The notes beneath the pieces were generated by a model, which was not told the DNA's origin, ran no database searches, and worked only from the letters and a program-made list of their open reading frames with translations. This document shows, in pieces, positions 23,959 to 32,552 of a stretch of DNA of 64,000 nt. Origin of the DNA: SKGN01 sp050948865 (GTDB lineage Bacteria; Bacillota_I; Bacilli_A; RF39; UBA660); contig JBMNEQ010000004.1 of assembly GCA_050948865.1 (NCBI GenBank), forward strand, positions 62,001-126,000. The letters run 5' to 3'. The position numbers and the translations under genes were made by a program. Numbering within the stretch: position 1 is the stretch's first letter; the number at the start of each line of letters is the position of its first letter.

Positions 23959-24309
23959 TTGAGAACAAATAAAGGGCAAGCCTTGTTAGAATTTGTTTTA
24001 ATTTTACCAATTATTTTACTTCTTTTTTTGGGAATAATTGATTTCGGTCGGATTCTTTATGAAAAAAATCGTTTAGAGGGAATTATTAATGAAGTTGTTG
24101 ATTTACATCTTTTAAATAAATCTAATCAAGAAATTACTAATTATTTACATAATAATTATACTAATAAAATTGAGTTAAAAATAAAAAAGGAAAATGAATT
24201 TAAAAGTGTAATTATATCAACAAAAATAAATGTTATGACACCTGGTTTTAACTTAGTTTTTTCTAATCCTTTTTTAATAGAAAGTAAACGTGTGATTACT
24301 AATGAATAG
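23959..24309 (+). CDS. tadE: TadE-like minor pseudopilin
   Basis: A 116-residue protein starting MRTNKGQALLEFVLILPIILLLFLGIIDFGR, the TadE signature with a prepilin-type cleavage after Gly and Glu at position +5. TadE proteins are minor pseudopilins of Tad/Flp pili. It has a TTG start six bases after GAGGTGAT and overlaps the next gene by 8 nt. First gene of the tad operon. Confidence 0.88.
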   Translation: MRTNKGQALLEFVLILPIILLLFLGIIDFGRILYEKNRLEGIINEVVDLHLLNKSNQEITNYLHNNYTNKIELKIKKENEFKSVIISTKINVMTPGFNLVFSNPFLIESKRVITNE

Positions 24310-24688
24310 TCGGGGTCAAACTTTGGTTTTATTTGTTATCTTATTACCTTTATTATTAAGTTTAACGGTTTTGGTAATTGATGTTGGTAATAATTATTTA
24401 AGATTAAATCAATTAAATAGTATTAATAAAATGGTTGTAAAGTATGGTTTAAAGAATTTAGAGGATTCTCATCTTCGAGAGAAAATGATTGTTTTATTGA
24501 ATAAAAATTATCCCCATTTAGATAATTATTTTTTAATAATAAATGAAGAGGAGATAATTTTAGAAATAAATAGTAAAGAAAAAGGGGTTTTTGGTAAAAT
24601 AATAGGTTTTGATCTTTATGAGATTAATTCTCATTATCGGGGTTATTTTCAAGATGGAGAAATAATTTTAGAAAAGGGGAAAATATAA
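24302..24688 (+). CDS. Second TadE/TadG-like pseudopilin
   Basis: A 128-residue protein starting MNSRGQTLVLFVILLPLLLSLTVLVIDVGN, the N-terminal pattern of TadG/TadE-like Flp pilus proteins (Putative Flp pilus-assembly N-terminus) followed by a short beta-rich tail. It is coupled by overlap to both neighbours. Only the N-terminal module is present; the long von Willebrand-type region of classical TadG is missing. Confidence 0.8.
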   Translation: MNSRGQTLVLFVILLPLLLSLTVLVIDVGNNYLRLNQLNSINKMVVKYGLKNLEDSHLREKMIVLLNKNYPHLDNYFLIINEEEIILEINSKEKGVFGKIIGFDLYEINSHYRGYFQDGEIILEKGKI

Positions 24689-25461
24689 TGGCGAGGGAAA
24701 AGGGAAAAGCAATTGCAGTTTTTTCAACTAAAGGGGGAGTAGGTAAAACTATTTTTACTCTTAATTTAGGAGGAACTTATAGTTTGTTAAAGAAAAAGAC
24801 TTTAATTATTGATTTAGATTTATATAGTGGGGGTATTGCTTTATCTTTAAATTTAAAACAAACAAAAGATATTTATAATTTAGCTTTAGATTTAAATAAT
24901 AATCGTTATAAAGAATTTAATGATTATACATTAAAATATAATGATTATTTAGATGTTTTAGCTTGTCCTAAAGATCCACGTCAAGGTAGTAAAATTGAAA
25001 ATAAATATATTGAAATTATTTTAGCGAATGCTTTAAATTTATATGATGTTGTTTTAATCGATACTAGTCATGTTTTAAATGAAATAAATTTAACTGCTTT
25101 ATCAAAAGTAGATAAAATAACTTTGCTTTTATCTAATGATCCTGTTGATGTTAAAAATATGAAATCAATGATTTCTATTTTAAAAGATTCTAATTTTGAT
25201 AATTATATAGTTATTTTAAATGATGCTCTTAAACGAGATAAAGATATTTTTGGAGTTTTTGAAATTAAAAACATTATAAAAAATAATATTGATTATACTA
25301 TTCCTCCTAGTTTTTATTTTAAAAATATTGATTCTTTTACTTTAAAAGGGGAGATTCCTTTATTAAATAAAAGGATTAGAAGATTAAAATATAAGGATTA
25401 TGATCGTTATCAAAGAATAGCTGATTTTTTAATAGATGCTAGAAAGGAAGATGAATATTAA
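24688..25461 (+). CDS. cpaE: CpaE/MinD-like ParA-family ATPase of the Tad pilus
   Basis: A 257-residue P-loop ATPase with the deviant Walker A STKGGVGKT, the switch DLDLYSGG and LIDTSHVLN. Unlike many CpaE/TadZ proteins it has no N-terminal receiver-like domain. TadZ/CpaE proteins position the pilus machinery at the cell surface. It overlaps the neighbours by one base on each side, so it is firmly part of the operon. Confidence 0.85.
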   Translation: MAREKGKAIAVFSTKGGVGKTIFTLNLGGTYSLLKKKTLIIDLDLYSGGIALSLNLKQTKDIYNLALDLNNNRYKEFNDYTLKYNDYLDVLACPKDPRQGSKIENKYIEIILANALNLYDVVLIDTSHVLNEINLTALSKVDKITLLLSNDPVDVKNMKSMISILKDSNFDNYIVILNDALKRDKDIFGVFEIKNIIKNNIDYTIPPSFYFKNIDSFTLKGEIPLLNKRIRRLKYKDYDRYQRIADFLIDARKEDEY

Positions 25462-26786
25462 TGTCTAAAAAGAATTTATTAGAAGTTTTTTCTATTGAGC
25501 CAAGAAAAACCAAAAGAAGAATTTTAAATGATTATGAAGTTTTTAAAGATAAAGAATTATTAGATAAATTAAGAAATGTTATTATTCAAAATTTAATTGA
25601 TGATCAAACGCCGATTAATCAAGAATTTGAAAGATATGTTAATGATCAAATAGATGAGGTTTTAGAAGGATATGATTTATCTAATTTAGAAAGAAGTCAT
25701 ATTTATCATTTAATTGATAATGAAATTAATGGTTATGGTCCAATTACTGAATTATTAGAAGATCATAATATTACAGAAATTATGGTTAATGGGATTGATG
25801 AAATTTATGTGGAGATTGATGGTCAAATCTTTTTAGATAAATCAATTTCTTTTATCAATGAAGAGCATATTATAAGAACTATTCAAAAGATTGTGCAACC
25901 ACTTGGAAGAACGATTGATACTTCTAATCCGATGGTTGATGCTAGGTTAGAAGATGGTTCTAGAATTAATGCTGTTATTCCTCCTTTATCTGTTAAAGGT
26001 CCTGTAATCACTATTAGGAAGTTTAAGGTTAATTTAGAATCAATTGATGATTTATTAAGAAATGGGACAATGACTCCTTATATGGCTCGTTTTTTAGAAG
26101 CTGCTGTTTTGGGTAAATTAAATATTATTATTTCGGGGGGAACTGGTTCTGGGAAAACTTCTTTATTAAATGTTTTATCTTCTTTTATAGGAAATGATGA
26201 ACGAATTATTACGATTGAAGATGCAGCTGAATTAAAGTTAAAACAAACTCATGTTGTTAATTTAGAAACAAGACTTACTAATTATGAGGGTCAAGGAGAA
26301 ATTACGATTCGTGATTTAGTTATTAATTCTTTAAGGATGCGTCCTGATCGTATTATTGTGGGAGAGGTTCGGGGTAAAGAGGCTTTTGATATGCTACAAG
26401 CAATGAATACTGGTCATGATGGTTCTTTAACAACGATGCATGCGAATAATACTGTTGATGCTTTAAATCGTTTAGAAACAATGATTTTAATGGCTGGAAT
26501 GGAGATTCCGATTAAAGCTATTAGAGAATATATTGAAAATGCTATTGATATCGTTATTCATATGGAAAGATTAAGAGATGGAAGAAGAAAGGTAACTAGT
26601 ATTTCTGAAATTACTGGGACAAAAGATGATGTGATTCAATTAAAAGAAATATTTGCTTTTAAGAAGAAAGGTTTAACCAGTAGTGGTGAAGTTGATGGGG
26701 AATTTATTTTATATAAATATAAACCATTAGTCTATGAAAAATTAAAAACAAGAGGTCTTACAGGTTTAGAAGATATCTTTGAATAA
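25461..26786 (+). CDS. tadA: TadA/CpaF secretion ATPase
   Basis: The motor of the Tad pilus, a 441-residue type II/IV secretion ATPase. The N-terminal helical region is followed by the catalytic core with Walker A SGGTGSGKTS, the Asp box ERIITIEDAAEL, Walker B RPDRIIVGEVRGKEA and the His box GSLTTMHANN. Complete and presumably active hexameric ATPase on the cytoplasmic side, driving assembly through TadB and TadC. Confidence 0.95.
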   Translation: MSKKNLLEVFSIEPRKTKRRILNDYEVFKDKELLDKLRNVIIQNLIDDQTPINQEFERYVNDQIDEVLEGYDLSNLERSHIYHLIDNEINGYGPITELLEDHNITEIMVNGIDEIYVEIDGQIFLDKSISFINEEHIIRTIQKIVQPLGRTIDTSNPMVDARLEDGSRINAVIPPLSVKGPVITIRKFKVNLESIDDLLRNGTMTPYMARFLEAAVLGKLNIIISGGTGSGKTSLLNVLSSFIGNDERIITIEDAAELKLKQTHVVNLETRLTNYEGQGEITIRDLVINSLRMRPDRIIVGEVRGKEAFDMLQAMNTGHDGSLTTMHANNTVDALNRLETMILMAGMEIPIKAIREYIENAIDIVIHMERLRDGRRKVTSISEITGTKDDVIQLKEIFAFKKKGLTSSGEVDGEFILYKYKPLVYEKLKTRGLTGLEDIFE

Positions 26787-26801
26787 AAAGGGGATGATAA
26801 A

Positions 26802-27803
26802 GTGTTAGAAAATTTAGAATTACCTTTATTTCAATTATTATTTGTTCTTTTTTTAACTATAATTTTATTTTATTTAATTAAATTAAATAAGGCTTTAAAA
26901 TTAGAGGAAAAGATTGGTTCTTATACTGTAAAATTAATAATAAAGGAAAATTCTTTAAGTGATAATCTTTTTAATTTTTATAATAATATAATTAATAAGA
27001 TTACTAATTTTTTAATAAAAATAAAGATTTTTAATAAATATAGTAAAAGGTATATAAAGTATATAGATTCTTTTTATAACAGTAAAAAGAATCCTTTAGA
27101 TTTTGTTTCTTTAAAAATACTGTTAGGGTTTCTTTTAATTATAATTTATTTAATAATTGCTTTTATTTTATTTCATACTATTAAATGGTATTTACTTTTA
27201 TTATTTCTTTTAAGTGCTTCTTTTTTACCAGATATTTTTTTAATTTATCAAGAATATCAAAAAAAGGAAAGAATTAAAAAAGATTTATTAAATGCGATAA
27301 TTATTATGAATAATGCTTTTAAATCAGGACGTAGTATTATGCAAGCGATTGATATTGTTCAAAAAGAATTAGATGGTCCGATTAAAGAAGAGTTTCACAA
27401 AATGCATTTAGAAATTATTTATGGTTTATCTTTAGAAGTTGTTTTAAAACATTTTGCTAAACGAGTTCAATTAGAGGAAGCGGGCTATGTTGCTTCTTCT
27501 TTAACAGTTTTAAATAAAACAGGAGGGAATATTATTAAAGTGTTTTCTTCGATTGAACGTTCTTTATTTAGTAAGAAAAAATTAGAATTAGAATTAAATT
27601 CTTTAACAGCTAGTTCTAAAGCACTGAGTAAATTTTTATTAATCTTACCATTTATTTTTAGTGGAATGATTATTATTTTAAATCCTCTTTATTTTGAACC
27701 ATTAATTAAAACAAGAATAGGTCTTTTAATTTTAGGTGGATTATTTCTTTTTTACACCTTATATATATTTTTAGTTGGTAAGATTATGAAGGTGAGGTTT
27801 TAG
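26802..27803 (+). CDS. tadB: TadB inner-membrane platform protein
   Basis: A 333-residue type II secretion F-domain protein. There is a membrane segment at the N-terminus (9-27), a pair around 108-155, the conserved T2SF cytoplasmic domain (NAFKSGRSIMQAIDIVQKELDGPI) and two C-terminal membrane segments. The start is a GTG after AAGGGGATGA. Lies between tadA and tadC as in other tad loci. Confidence 0.88.
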   Translation: MLENLELPLFQLLFVLFLTIILFYLIKLNKALKLEEKIGSYTVKLIIKENSLSDNLFNFYNNIINKITNFLIKIKIFNKYSKRYIKYIDSFYNSKKNPLDFVSLKILLGFLLIIIYLIIAFILFHTIKWYLLLLFLLSASFLPDIFLIYQEYQKKERIKKDLLNAIIIMNNAFKSGRSIMQAIDIVQKELDGPIKEEFHKMHLEIIYGLSLEVVLKHFAKRVQLEEAGYVASSLTVLNKTGGNIIKVFSSIERSLFSKKKLELELNSLTASSKALSKFLLILPFIFSGMIIILNPLYFEPLIKTRIGLLILGGLFLFYTLYIFLVGKIMKVRF

Positions 27804-27806
27804 GCT

Positions 27807-28514
27807 ATGGAACAGTTAAAATTAGGTTTAATGGAACGTTTATATTCTAAAAGGGAAATTAAAAAGATTAACCGTCAAATAAATTTATTAGGAATTAATA
27901 AAAAGATAACTGTTAAATATTTTTTAAACTTTCGTTTTTGGACAACTCTTTTTCTTTTTGTTTCGGTATTTCTTTTAAGTAATTATGGTTTTATTTATGC
28001 TCCTTTTTTAAGTTTTATTTATTATTTTTTTTGTTCTTATTTCTTTTTAAAAAAGCCTCTAGAAGAAAGAAAAGTAAAATTAGAACATGAAGCTTTTTAT
28101 TATTTTGAAGTTTTAACTATTACTTTAGAATCAGGACGGAATTTAGAGAATTCTATTTTGATTGCTTGTAATTATATTAGTTCAGAAATAAGTGAAGAAT
28201 TTAAAGAAACTTTAAAACAAATATCACTTGGAAAATCATTAAGTGAGGCTTTAGAAAATATGCAAAAAAGAATTCCTAGTGAAGTAATTAATAATATTAT
28301 TTTAAATATTATTCAATCTAATTTATTTGGTAGTAATATCTTAGAAACAATGTATAATCAATTAGATTTTCTTCGTGAAAAACAAATTTTAGCGATTAAA
28401 GAAGAGATTAGTAAAATTCCTCTTAAAGTTAGTGTTCTTTCAGTTTTATTTTTTATTCCTTTAATTATGGCTTTAATATTAACCCCTTTATTAATAGAAT
28501 TTTTTTTAATGTAA
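27807..28514 (+). CDS. tadC: TadC inner-membrane platform protein
   Basis: A 235-residue T2SF-domain protein, shorter than typical TadC (about 300). The cytoplasmic domain has TLESGRNLENSILIACNYISSEISEEF and GKSLSEALENMQKR. Membrane segments are at about 45-85 and at the C-terminus (VLFFIPLIMALILTPLLI). Last gene of the tad operon; no Flp major pilin, prepilin peptidase or secretin is found in the window. Confidence 0.85.
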   Translation: MEQLKLGLMERLYSKREIKKINRQINLLGINKKITVKYFLNFRFWTTLFLFVSVFLLSNYGFIYAPFLSFIYYFFCSYFFLKKPLEERKVKLEHEAFYYFEVLTITLESGRNLENSILIACNYISSEISEEFKETLKQISLGKSLSEALENMQKRIPSEVINNIILNIIQSNLFGSNILETMYNQLDFLREKQILAIKEEISKIPLKVSVLSVLFFIPLIMALILTPLLIEFFLM

Positions 28515-28515
28515 G

Positions 28516-28544
28516 TTGACTTGTTTTATAGATAGTAGTATGAT
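28516..28544 (+). promoter_or_regulatory. Sigma-A promoter of the RNase J gene
   Basis: TTGACT (28516-28521), 17 nt, TATGAT (28539-28544). Confidence 0.65.
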
Positions 28545-28581
28545 TAAAAACATCTTTTAAAAAATTATGAAAGGAGAAAAA

Positions 28582-30228
28582 ATGAGTAAGATAAAAATAT
28601 TTAGTTTAGGCGGATTAAATGAAGATGGAAAGAATATGTATGTCGTGGAAGTGGATGACGATATTTTTGTTTTTGATGCTGGTTTAAAATACACTGATGA
28701 TAGTTTGTTTGGAATTGATTATATTATTCCTGATATTAGTTATTTAAAAAAGAGAATAAAGAAAGTACAAGGAATTTTTATAACTCATGGTCATGATGAA
28801 AATGTTGGGGCTTTACCAGAGATAATTAAAGTAATACCAGAAATAAAGGTTTATGGAACAAAGTTTACTTTAGATATCATTAAGAAAATGTTGGAGGAAG
28901 ATAAAGTTAAAACGGATAATTTAATTCCTTTATATGCTCATCGAAAGATAGATTTTGGAAAGAATAGTGTTTTTCCTATTAGTTTAACTCATTCGATACC
29001 TGATAATGTTGGTTATGTTTTAAATACTGAAGATGGGGCAATATTTTATACAGGGAATTTTGTCTTTGATACTACAATGATGGGACCTTATAAGACTGAT
29101 ATTGGGAAATTAGCCTATGTAGGTAAACAAGGAGTTTTATGTTTATTAAGTGAATCTTTATATGCCGAAAGAAGCGGTTTTACTTCTCCTCATCATCGTA
29201 TTTCTAGTTTAATTAGAGAAACTTTAGATAAAAAGAAAAATAGAATTGTTTTTAATGTTGTCTCAGCGAATATGTACCGGGTTCAGGAATTATTTACTGA
29301 ATTAGTTAAAACTGATCGAAAAGTAGTTATTATGGGAAAAAGATTACAAAGCATGATTAATAATTTAATTGATCGCTGTTACTTAAAGATTAATAAAAAT
29401 AAAATAGGAACACTATCAAATATTAATGATGAAGATATTGTAATTTTAATTGCCAGTGAATATGAAAGACCACTCTCTAATTTAAATCGTATTGTTAAAG
29501 GTTATGATAAATTTATTAAAATAAAAGAAACAGATACAGTTGTTTTTTTAGAACCAGTTAAAGATGGGGAACAACGTTTATTTGTCTTTATTTCTGATGA
29601 AATATCAAGGTTAGGTGGAGATGTTATAACTTTATCAAAGGAAAAACATTTATTACATCATGCTTCTAGAGAAGATTTATTATTAATGTTAGACTTAATC
29701 AAACCAAAGTATTATTTTCCTGTTATAGGACAATATCGTTATCAGGTCGCGAATGCTAAAATAGCTTTAAAAATGGGGATGAAAGAAGAAAACATTTTAT
29801 TAAAACTTAATGGGGAAGTTGTTTCCATAGAAAAAGGGCTTTTAAAAGAAACTAATCAAAAGGTTTCTGTTGATGATGTTTTAATTGATGGAACTTCAAT
29901 TGGAGATATTGGAGAATTAGTTTTAAAAGATCGAGAAATGTTAAGTACTAACGGAATAGTTATCGTTATTGTTTCTTTAAATAAAATAACTAAAGAAATT
30001 TTAGCTGGTCCAGAAATCTTAACAAGGGGTTTTATTTATGTGAAAGAAAACATCGATTTAATAAAAGAAATAAAAGAAGAATCATTAAAAGTAATTAAAA
30101 AGAATATTAAAAATAAATATGTGGATTTTACTAAAATAAAAGTTGGAATTAGAGATGAAGTCGGACGTTTTTTATATAAGAAAACCGAAAGTAGACCAAT
30201 GATTATTACTGTTGTTTTAGAAGTTTAG
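28582..30228 (+). CDS. rnjB: RNase J2-type protein (metal site degenerate)
   Basis: A beta-CASP metallo-beta-lactamase of the RNase J family, about 548 residues. The metal-binding signature HxHxDH reads THGHDEN (residues 68-74), so Asp and His are replaced. The TGDF aspartate is TGNF, and the distal PVHGEYR His is PVIGQYR. This matches RNase J2, the non-catalytic or weakly active partner of RNase J1 in the Bacillus degradosome. The start is the ATG after AAAGGAG (28582); an ATG at 28567 precedes that site. The stop overlaps the convergent gerAB gene. No J1 paralogue lies in the window. Confidence 0.9.
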   Translation: MSKIKIFSLGGLNEDGKNMYVVEVDDDIFVFDAGLKYTDDSLFGIDYIIPDISYLKKRIKKVQGIFITHGHDENVGALPEIIKVIPEIKVYGTKFTLDIIKKMLEEDKVKTDNLIPLYAHRKIDFGKNSVFPISLTHSIPDNVGYVLNTEDGAIFYTGNFVFDTTMMGPYKTDIGKLAYVGKQGVLCLLSESLYAERSGFTSPHHRISSLIRETLDKKKNRIVFNVVSANMYRVQELFTELVKTDRKVVIMGKRLQSMINNLIDRCYLKINKNKIGTLSNINDEDIVILIASEYERPLSNLNRIVKGYDKFIKIKETDTVVFLEPVKDGEQRLFVFISDEISRLGGDVITLSKEKHLLHHASREDLLLMLDLIKPKYYFPVIGQYRYQVANAKIALKMGMKEENILLKLNGEVVSIEKGLLKETNQKVSVDDVLIDGTSIGDIGELVLKDREMLSTNGIVIVIVSLNKITKEILAGPEILTRGFIYVKENIDLIKEIKEESLKVIKKNIKNKYVDFTKIKVGIRDEVGRFLYKKTESRPMIITVVLEV

Positions 30229-31345
30229 ATTGTTTTTGAAACAATCTTTTTTTTCTAAAAATTCCAAGCATGATTAAAAGAGTAATTATTAATAAAGGGG
30301 CTGAGATTAGATAATGGAATTTCTTTTGCATAAAATCTAAAGCAAAAATAGCCCGTCCTTTGAAAATAAAGTAAGAAATTAATAAGCCTAAAATACAAAT
30401 AAGACTAATATTAAGTTTAAGAGACTTTTCTTTTTTTAATTTAAATAAACTTTTACTATATTCACTTATAAAATATAAGGTTAAAGTAGCTAAAATAAAG
30501 AAATTAAAATACCAGTGAATATTTAAAAAGTTTTCTAAACCGGTAATAAAATCTCCAATAACTATTTTTCTTTGAATGTAAGCCTCAGGATAGCGGTATA
30601 ATTGGGCTAAACTAATGGTTAAAACGGTAGTAATCATAAAGTAAACTATAGAAAGAAGGATGAGGGAAGCTAAAAAGCCAATAATTAAATATTTTTTATA
30701 ATGAGTATTGTCTTTGATTTTATTTTTAGGAATCATTGTTAAAGTTATTAAAGGGGGATAAGCATAACATAATAAGATTAAACTTTGAGAAATAACAGCT
30801 AGAGGACCATTTTTACAAATGGGAAAGATCTTTTCAGTATCAACCCAAGGATATAAAGAAAAGACAACGATGATAATTAAAAGGATTCCTCCATAAAAAA
30901 GGATTTCTCCTACCCGACTAATGATAGTTAAACCTTTTGATACAGCATAATAAAAGATAATAGTAGATAAACCTGCTAAAAATAAATAAGGAGTTTCTCC
31001 TGCATATAAAAAGATGGTTGTATAAGCACCACTCCAAATAATTATTCCAAATAAAACTAACATGCCCATTATTAAAAGGAAATTGATAATGTTGCCAAAA
31101 GTATTACCAAAGATGATTTTATTTTTTTCTAAAATATTTTTATTTGGTTCAAATTCCATAATATAAATTATGATAATTAAGGGAATAAAAGCAATAACAA
31201 GGGAAAATAAAGGTATTAGCCAAGAATCTTCATCAGCTTGATTAATTATAATAGATGTTCCAAAACCAGGGAAAAGAGCACTACCAAGAAAAAAACTTAA
31301 AATCCCTAGTTGAAAAGAAGTGATAGTTCCTTTATTTTTTAGCAT
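30206..31345 (-). CDS. gerAB: Spore germination protein GerAB-type (APC-fold transporter subunit)
   Basis: The integral membrane B subunit of a nutrient germinant receptor, about 379 residues with ten predicted membrane segments, starting with ISSFQLGILSFF-like sequence ITSFQLGILSFFLGSAL. It lies last in an operon whose order is A-C-B instead of the usual A-B-C. It overlaps the C subunit gene by 14 nt. Its 3' end runs through the hairpin terminator of the convergent RNase J gene. Confidence 0.88.
   Translation of the reverse strand: MLKNKGTITSFQLGILSFFLGSALFPGFGTSIIINQADEDSWLIPLFSLVIAFIPLIIIIYIMEFEPNKNILEKNKIIFGNTFGNIINFLLIMGMLVLFGIIIWSGAYTTIFLYAGETPYLFLAGLSTIIFYYAVSKGLTIISRVGEILFYGGILLIIIVVFSLYPWVDTEKIFPICKNGPLAVISQSLILLCYAYPPLITLTMIPKNKIKDNTHYKKYLIIGFLASLILLSIVYFMITTVLTISLAQLYRYPEAYIQRKIVIGDFITGLENFLNIHWYFNFFILATLTLYFISEYSKSLFKLKKEKSLKLNISLICILGLLISYFIFKGRAIFALDFMQKKFHYLISAPLLIITLLIMLGIFRKKRLFQKQSKLLKQQ
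30227..30254 (+). terminator. Terminator of rnjB, inside the gerAB 3' end
   Basis: A perfect nine-base stem, AGATTGTTT and AAACAATCT, with a TTG loop and eight following T. It also encodes the last residues of GerAB on the other strand. Confidence 0.85.
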
Positions 31346-32552
31346 TTTTCATCCTCCTTTTAGATGAATCTAAGAAAGCTTGCACATCTTTAAGTTTAGT
31401 TTTGATTTTAATATCATATTTGGTGGTAGGATAAATATTGTCCCAATCATCTTTTAATTTTTTCCATTCTTGATGATGATATCGATAAAGATGTTCTCCT
31501 ACTCCAATAACATCACTTTTAAACTCCTTTTGAGTAGCTTTAATAGTTTTATTAATAATCCTTTTTAATTCCTTGTCAGCCATTTTTTCTATTTTTTTTA
31601 AATTCTTAGTCTTTTTTAAATCATAAGAGCAGTTAATTTCATTTAGGGATCCTTCTATTTCCACATTAAAAGAAGCATGAGGAATTCCTTTTTTAATGTC
31701 GACCTTTCTATTAAATTTTAATTTATCAACCGAAATACTAGCATAATTTTTCTTTTTATCACAAGGAAAAGAAAGAGTAAATTTTTTAATTCTTTGTCTT
31801 AATATTTGATAACCAAGACTTTCTTTTTCTTTAAAAAAACCAACTAATTTATCATCTTTAAAAACAGCATTGCCAATTATCTTTATTTTTGTTTGTGGTT
31901 CAGCTGTTTTTACATTTTTAGCTGTTTCTCCCTTTTTTGGTTTACCAACGATTTTGATGGCATTAAAACTAGTATTTCTTCCTTCTTGAAGAATACAATC
32001 AACAACTTTGTCAAAAGTAGAAACGCTAGAAGCACTACCACTTAAATAAGAAATATGTTTTAAACTTGTCACCAAATCTTTAGCTGGATAATCTTCTAAA
32101 GCAGAAGTTATTTTTAAAGCTTCATTAGCAGTTGATCCTTTAACAATAATTAAAGGAAATATTTTTCTTGCTCTTTTTTCTCTAAGGAAAAAGTCTAAAA
32201 CATCATAAAGACCATTTTTAGCAGTTTGTTCTCCAATTAAAACAACTTCTAGATGCCCTAAATAAGGTTCTTTAGGGATTGTTAAAACAACTTTATTAAT
32301 TGCTTCTAGAATAGTTTTTCCTTTGGCATCATAGGTAGCAAAAGGAAGTTTAGCTTCTGCTCCTCCTGCACTTCCTTCACTTTCAGGGCGGGTAATATTT
32401 AATATTTGTAAGGTTATTAGATATGTTTTAGATTTATTATCATAATCAACTCCAATTCCACTAATTAAATTAAAATCATCTAATTCTTTATATTCCCAAC
32501 ATCCTGATAAAGTTATAATTATTAAAAATAAAATTATTATTTTTATTTTCAT
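31332..32552 (-). CDS. gerAC: Spore germination lipoprotein GerAC-type
   Basis: The C subunit of the germinant receptor: 406 residues, with lipobox LSGC at about residue 18 and the family start CWEYKELDDFNLISGIGVDYD. The GerAC C-terminal domain ends with KLKDDWDNIYPTTKYDIKIKTK. It sits in the outer leaflet of the spore inner membrane. It overlaps gerAA by 4 nt upstream and gerAB by 14 nt downstream. Confidence 0.93.
   Translation of the reverse strand: MKIKIIILFLIIITLSGCWEYKELDDFNLISGIGVDYDNKSKTYLITLQILNITRPESEGSAGGAEAKLPFATYDAKGKTILEAINKVVLTIPKEPYLGHLEVVLIGEQTAKNGLYDVLDFFLREKRARKIFPLIIVKGSTANEALKITSALEDYPAKDLVTSLKHISYLSGSASSVSTFDKVVDCILQEGRNTSFNAIKIVGKPKKGETAKNVKTAEPQTKIKIIGNAVFKDDKLVGFFKEKESLGYQILRQRIKKFTLSFPCDKKKNYASISVDKLKFNRKVDIKKGIPHASFNVEIEGSLNEINCSYDLKKTKNLKKIEKMADKELKRIINKTIKATQKEFKSDVIGVGEHLYRYHHQEWKKLKDDWDNIYPTTKYDIKIKTKLKDVQAFLDSSKRRMKNAKK

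Noticed and set aside
28582..30228. Active RNase J1
   Set aside because: The HxHxDH motif and other metal ligands are substituted.
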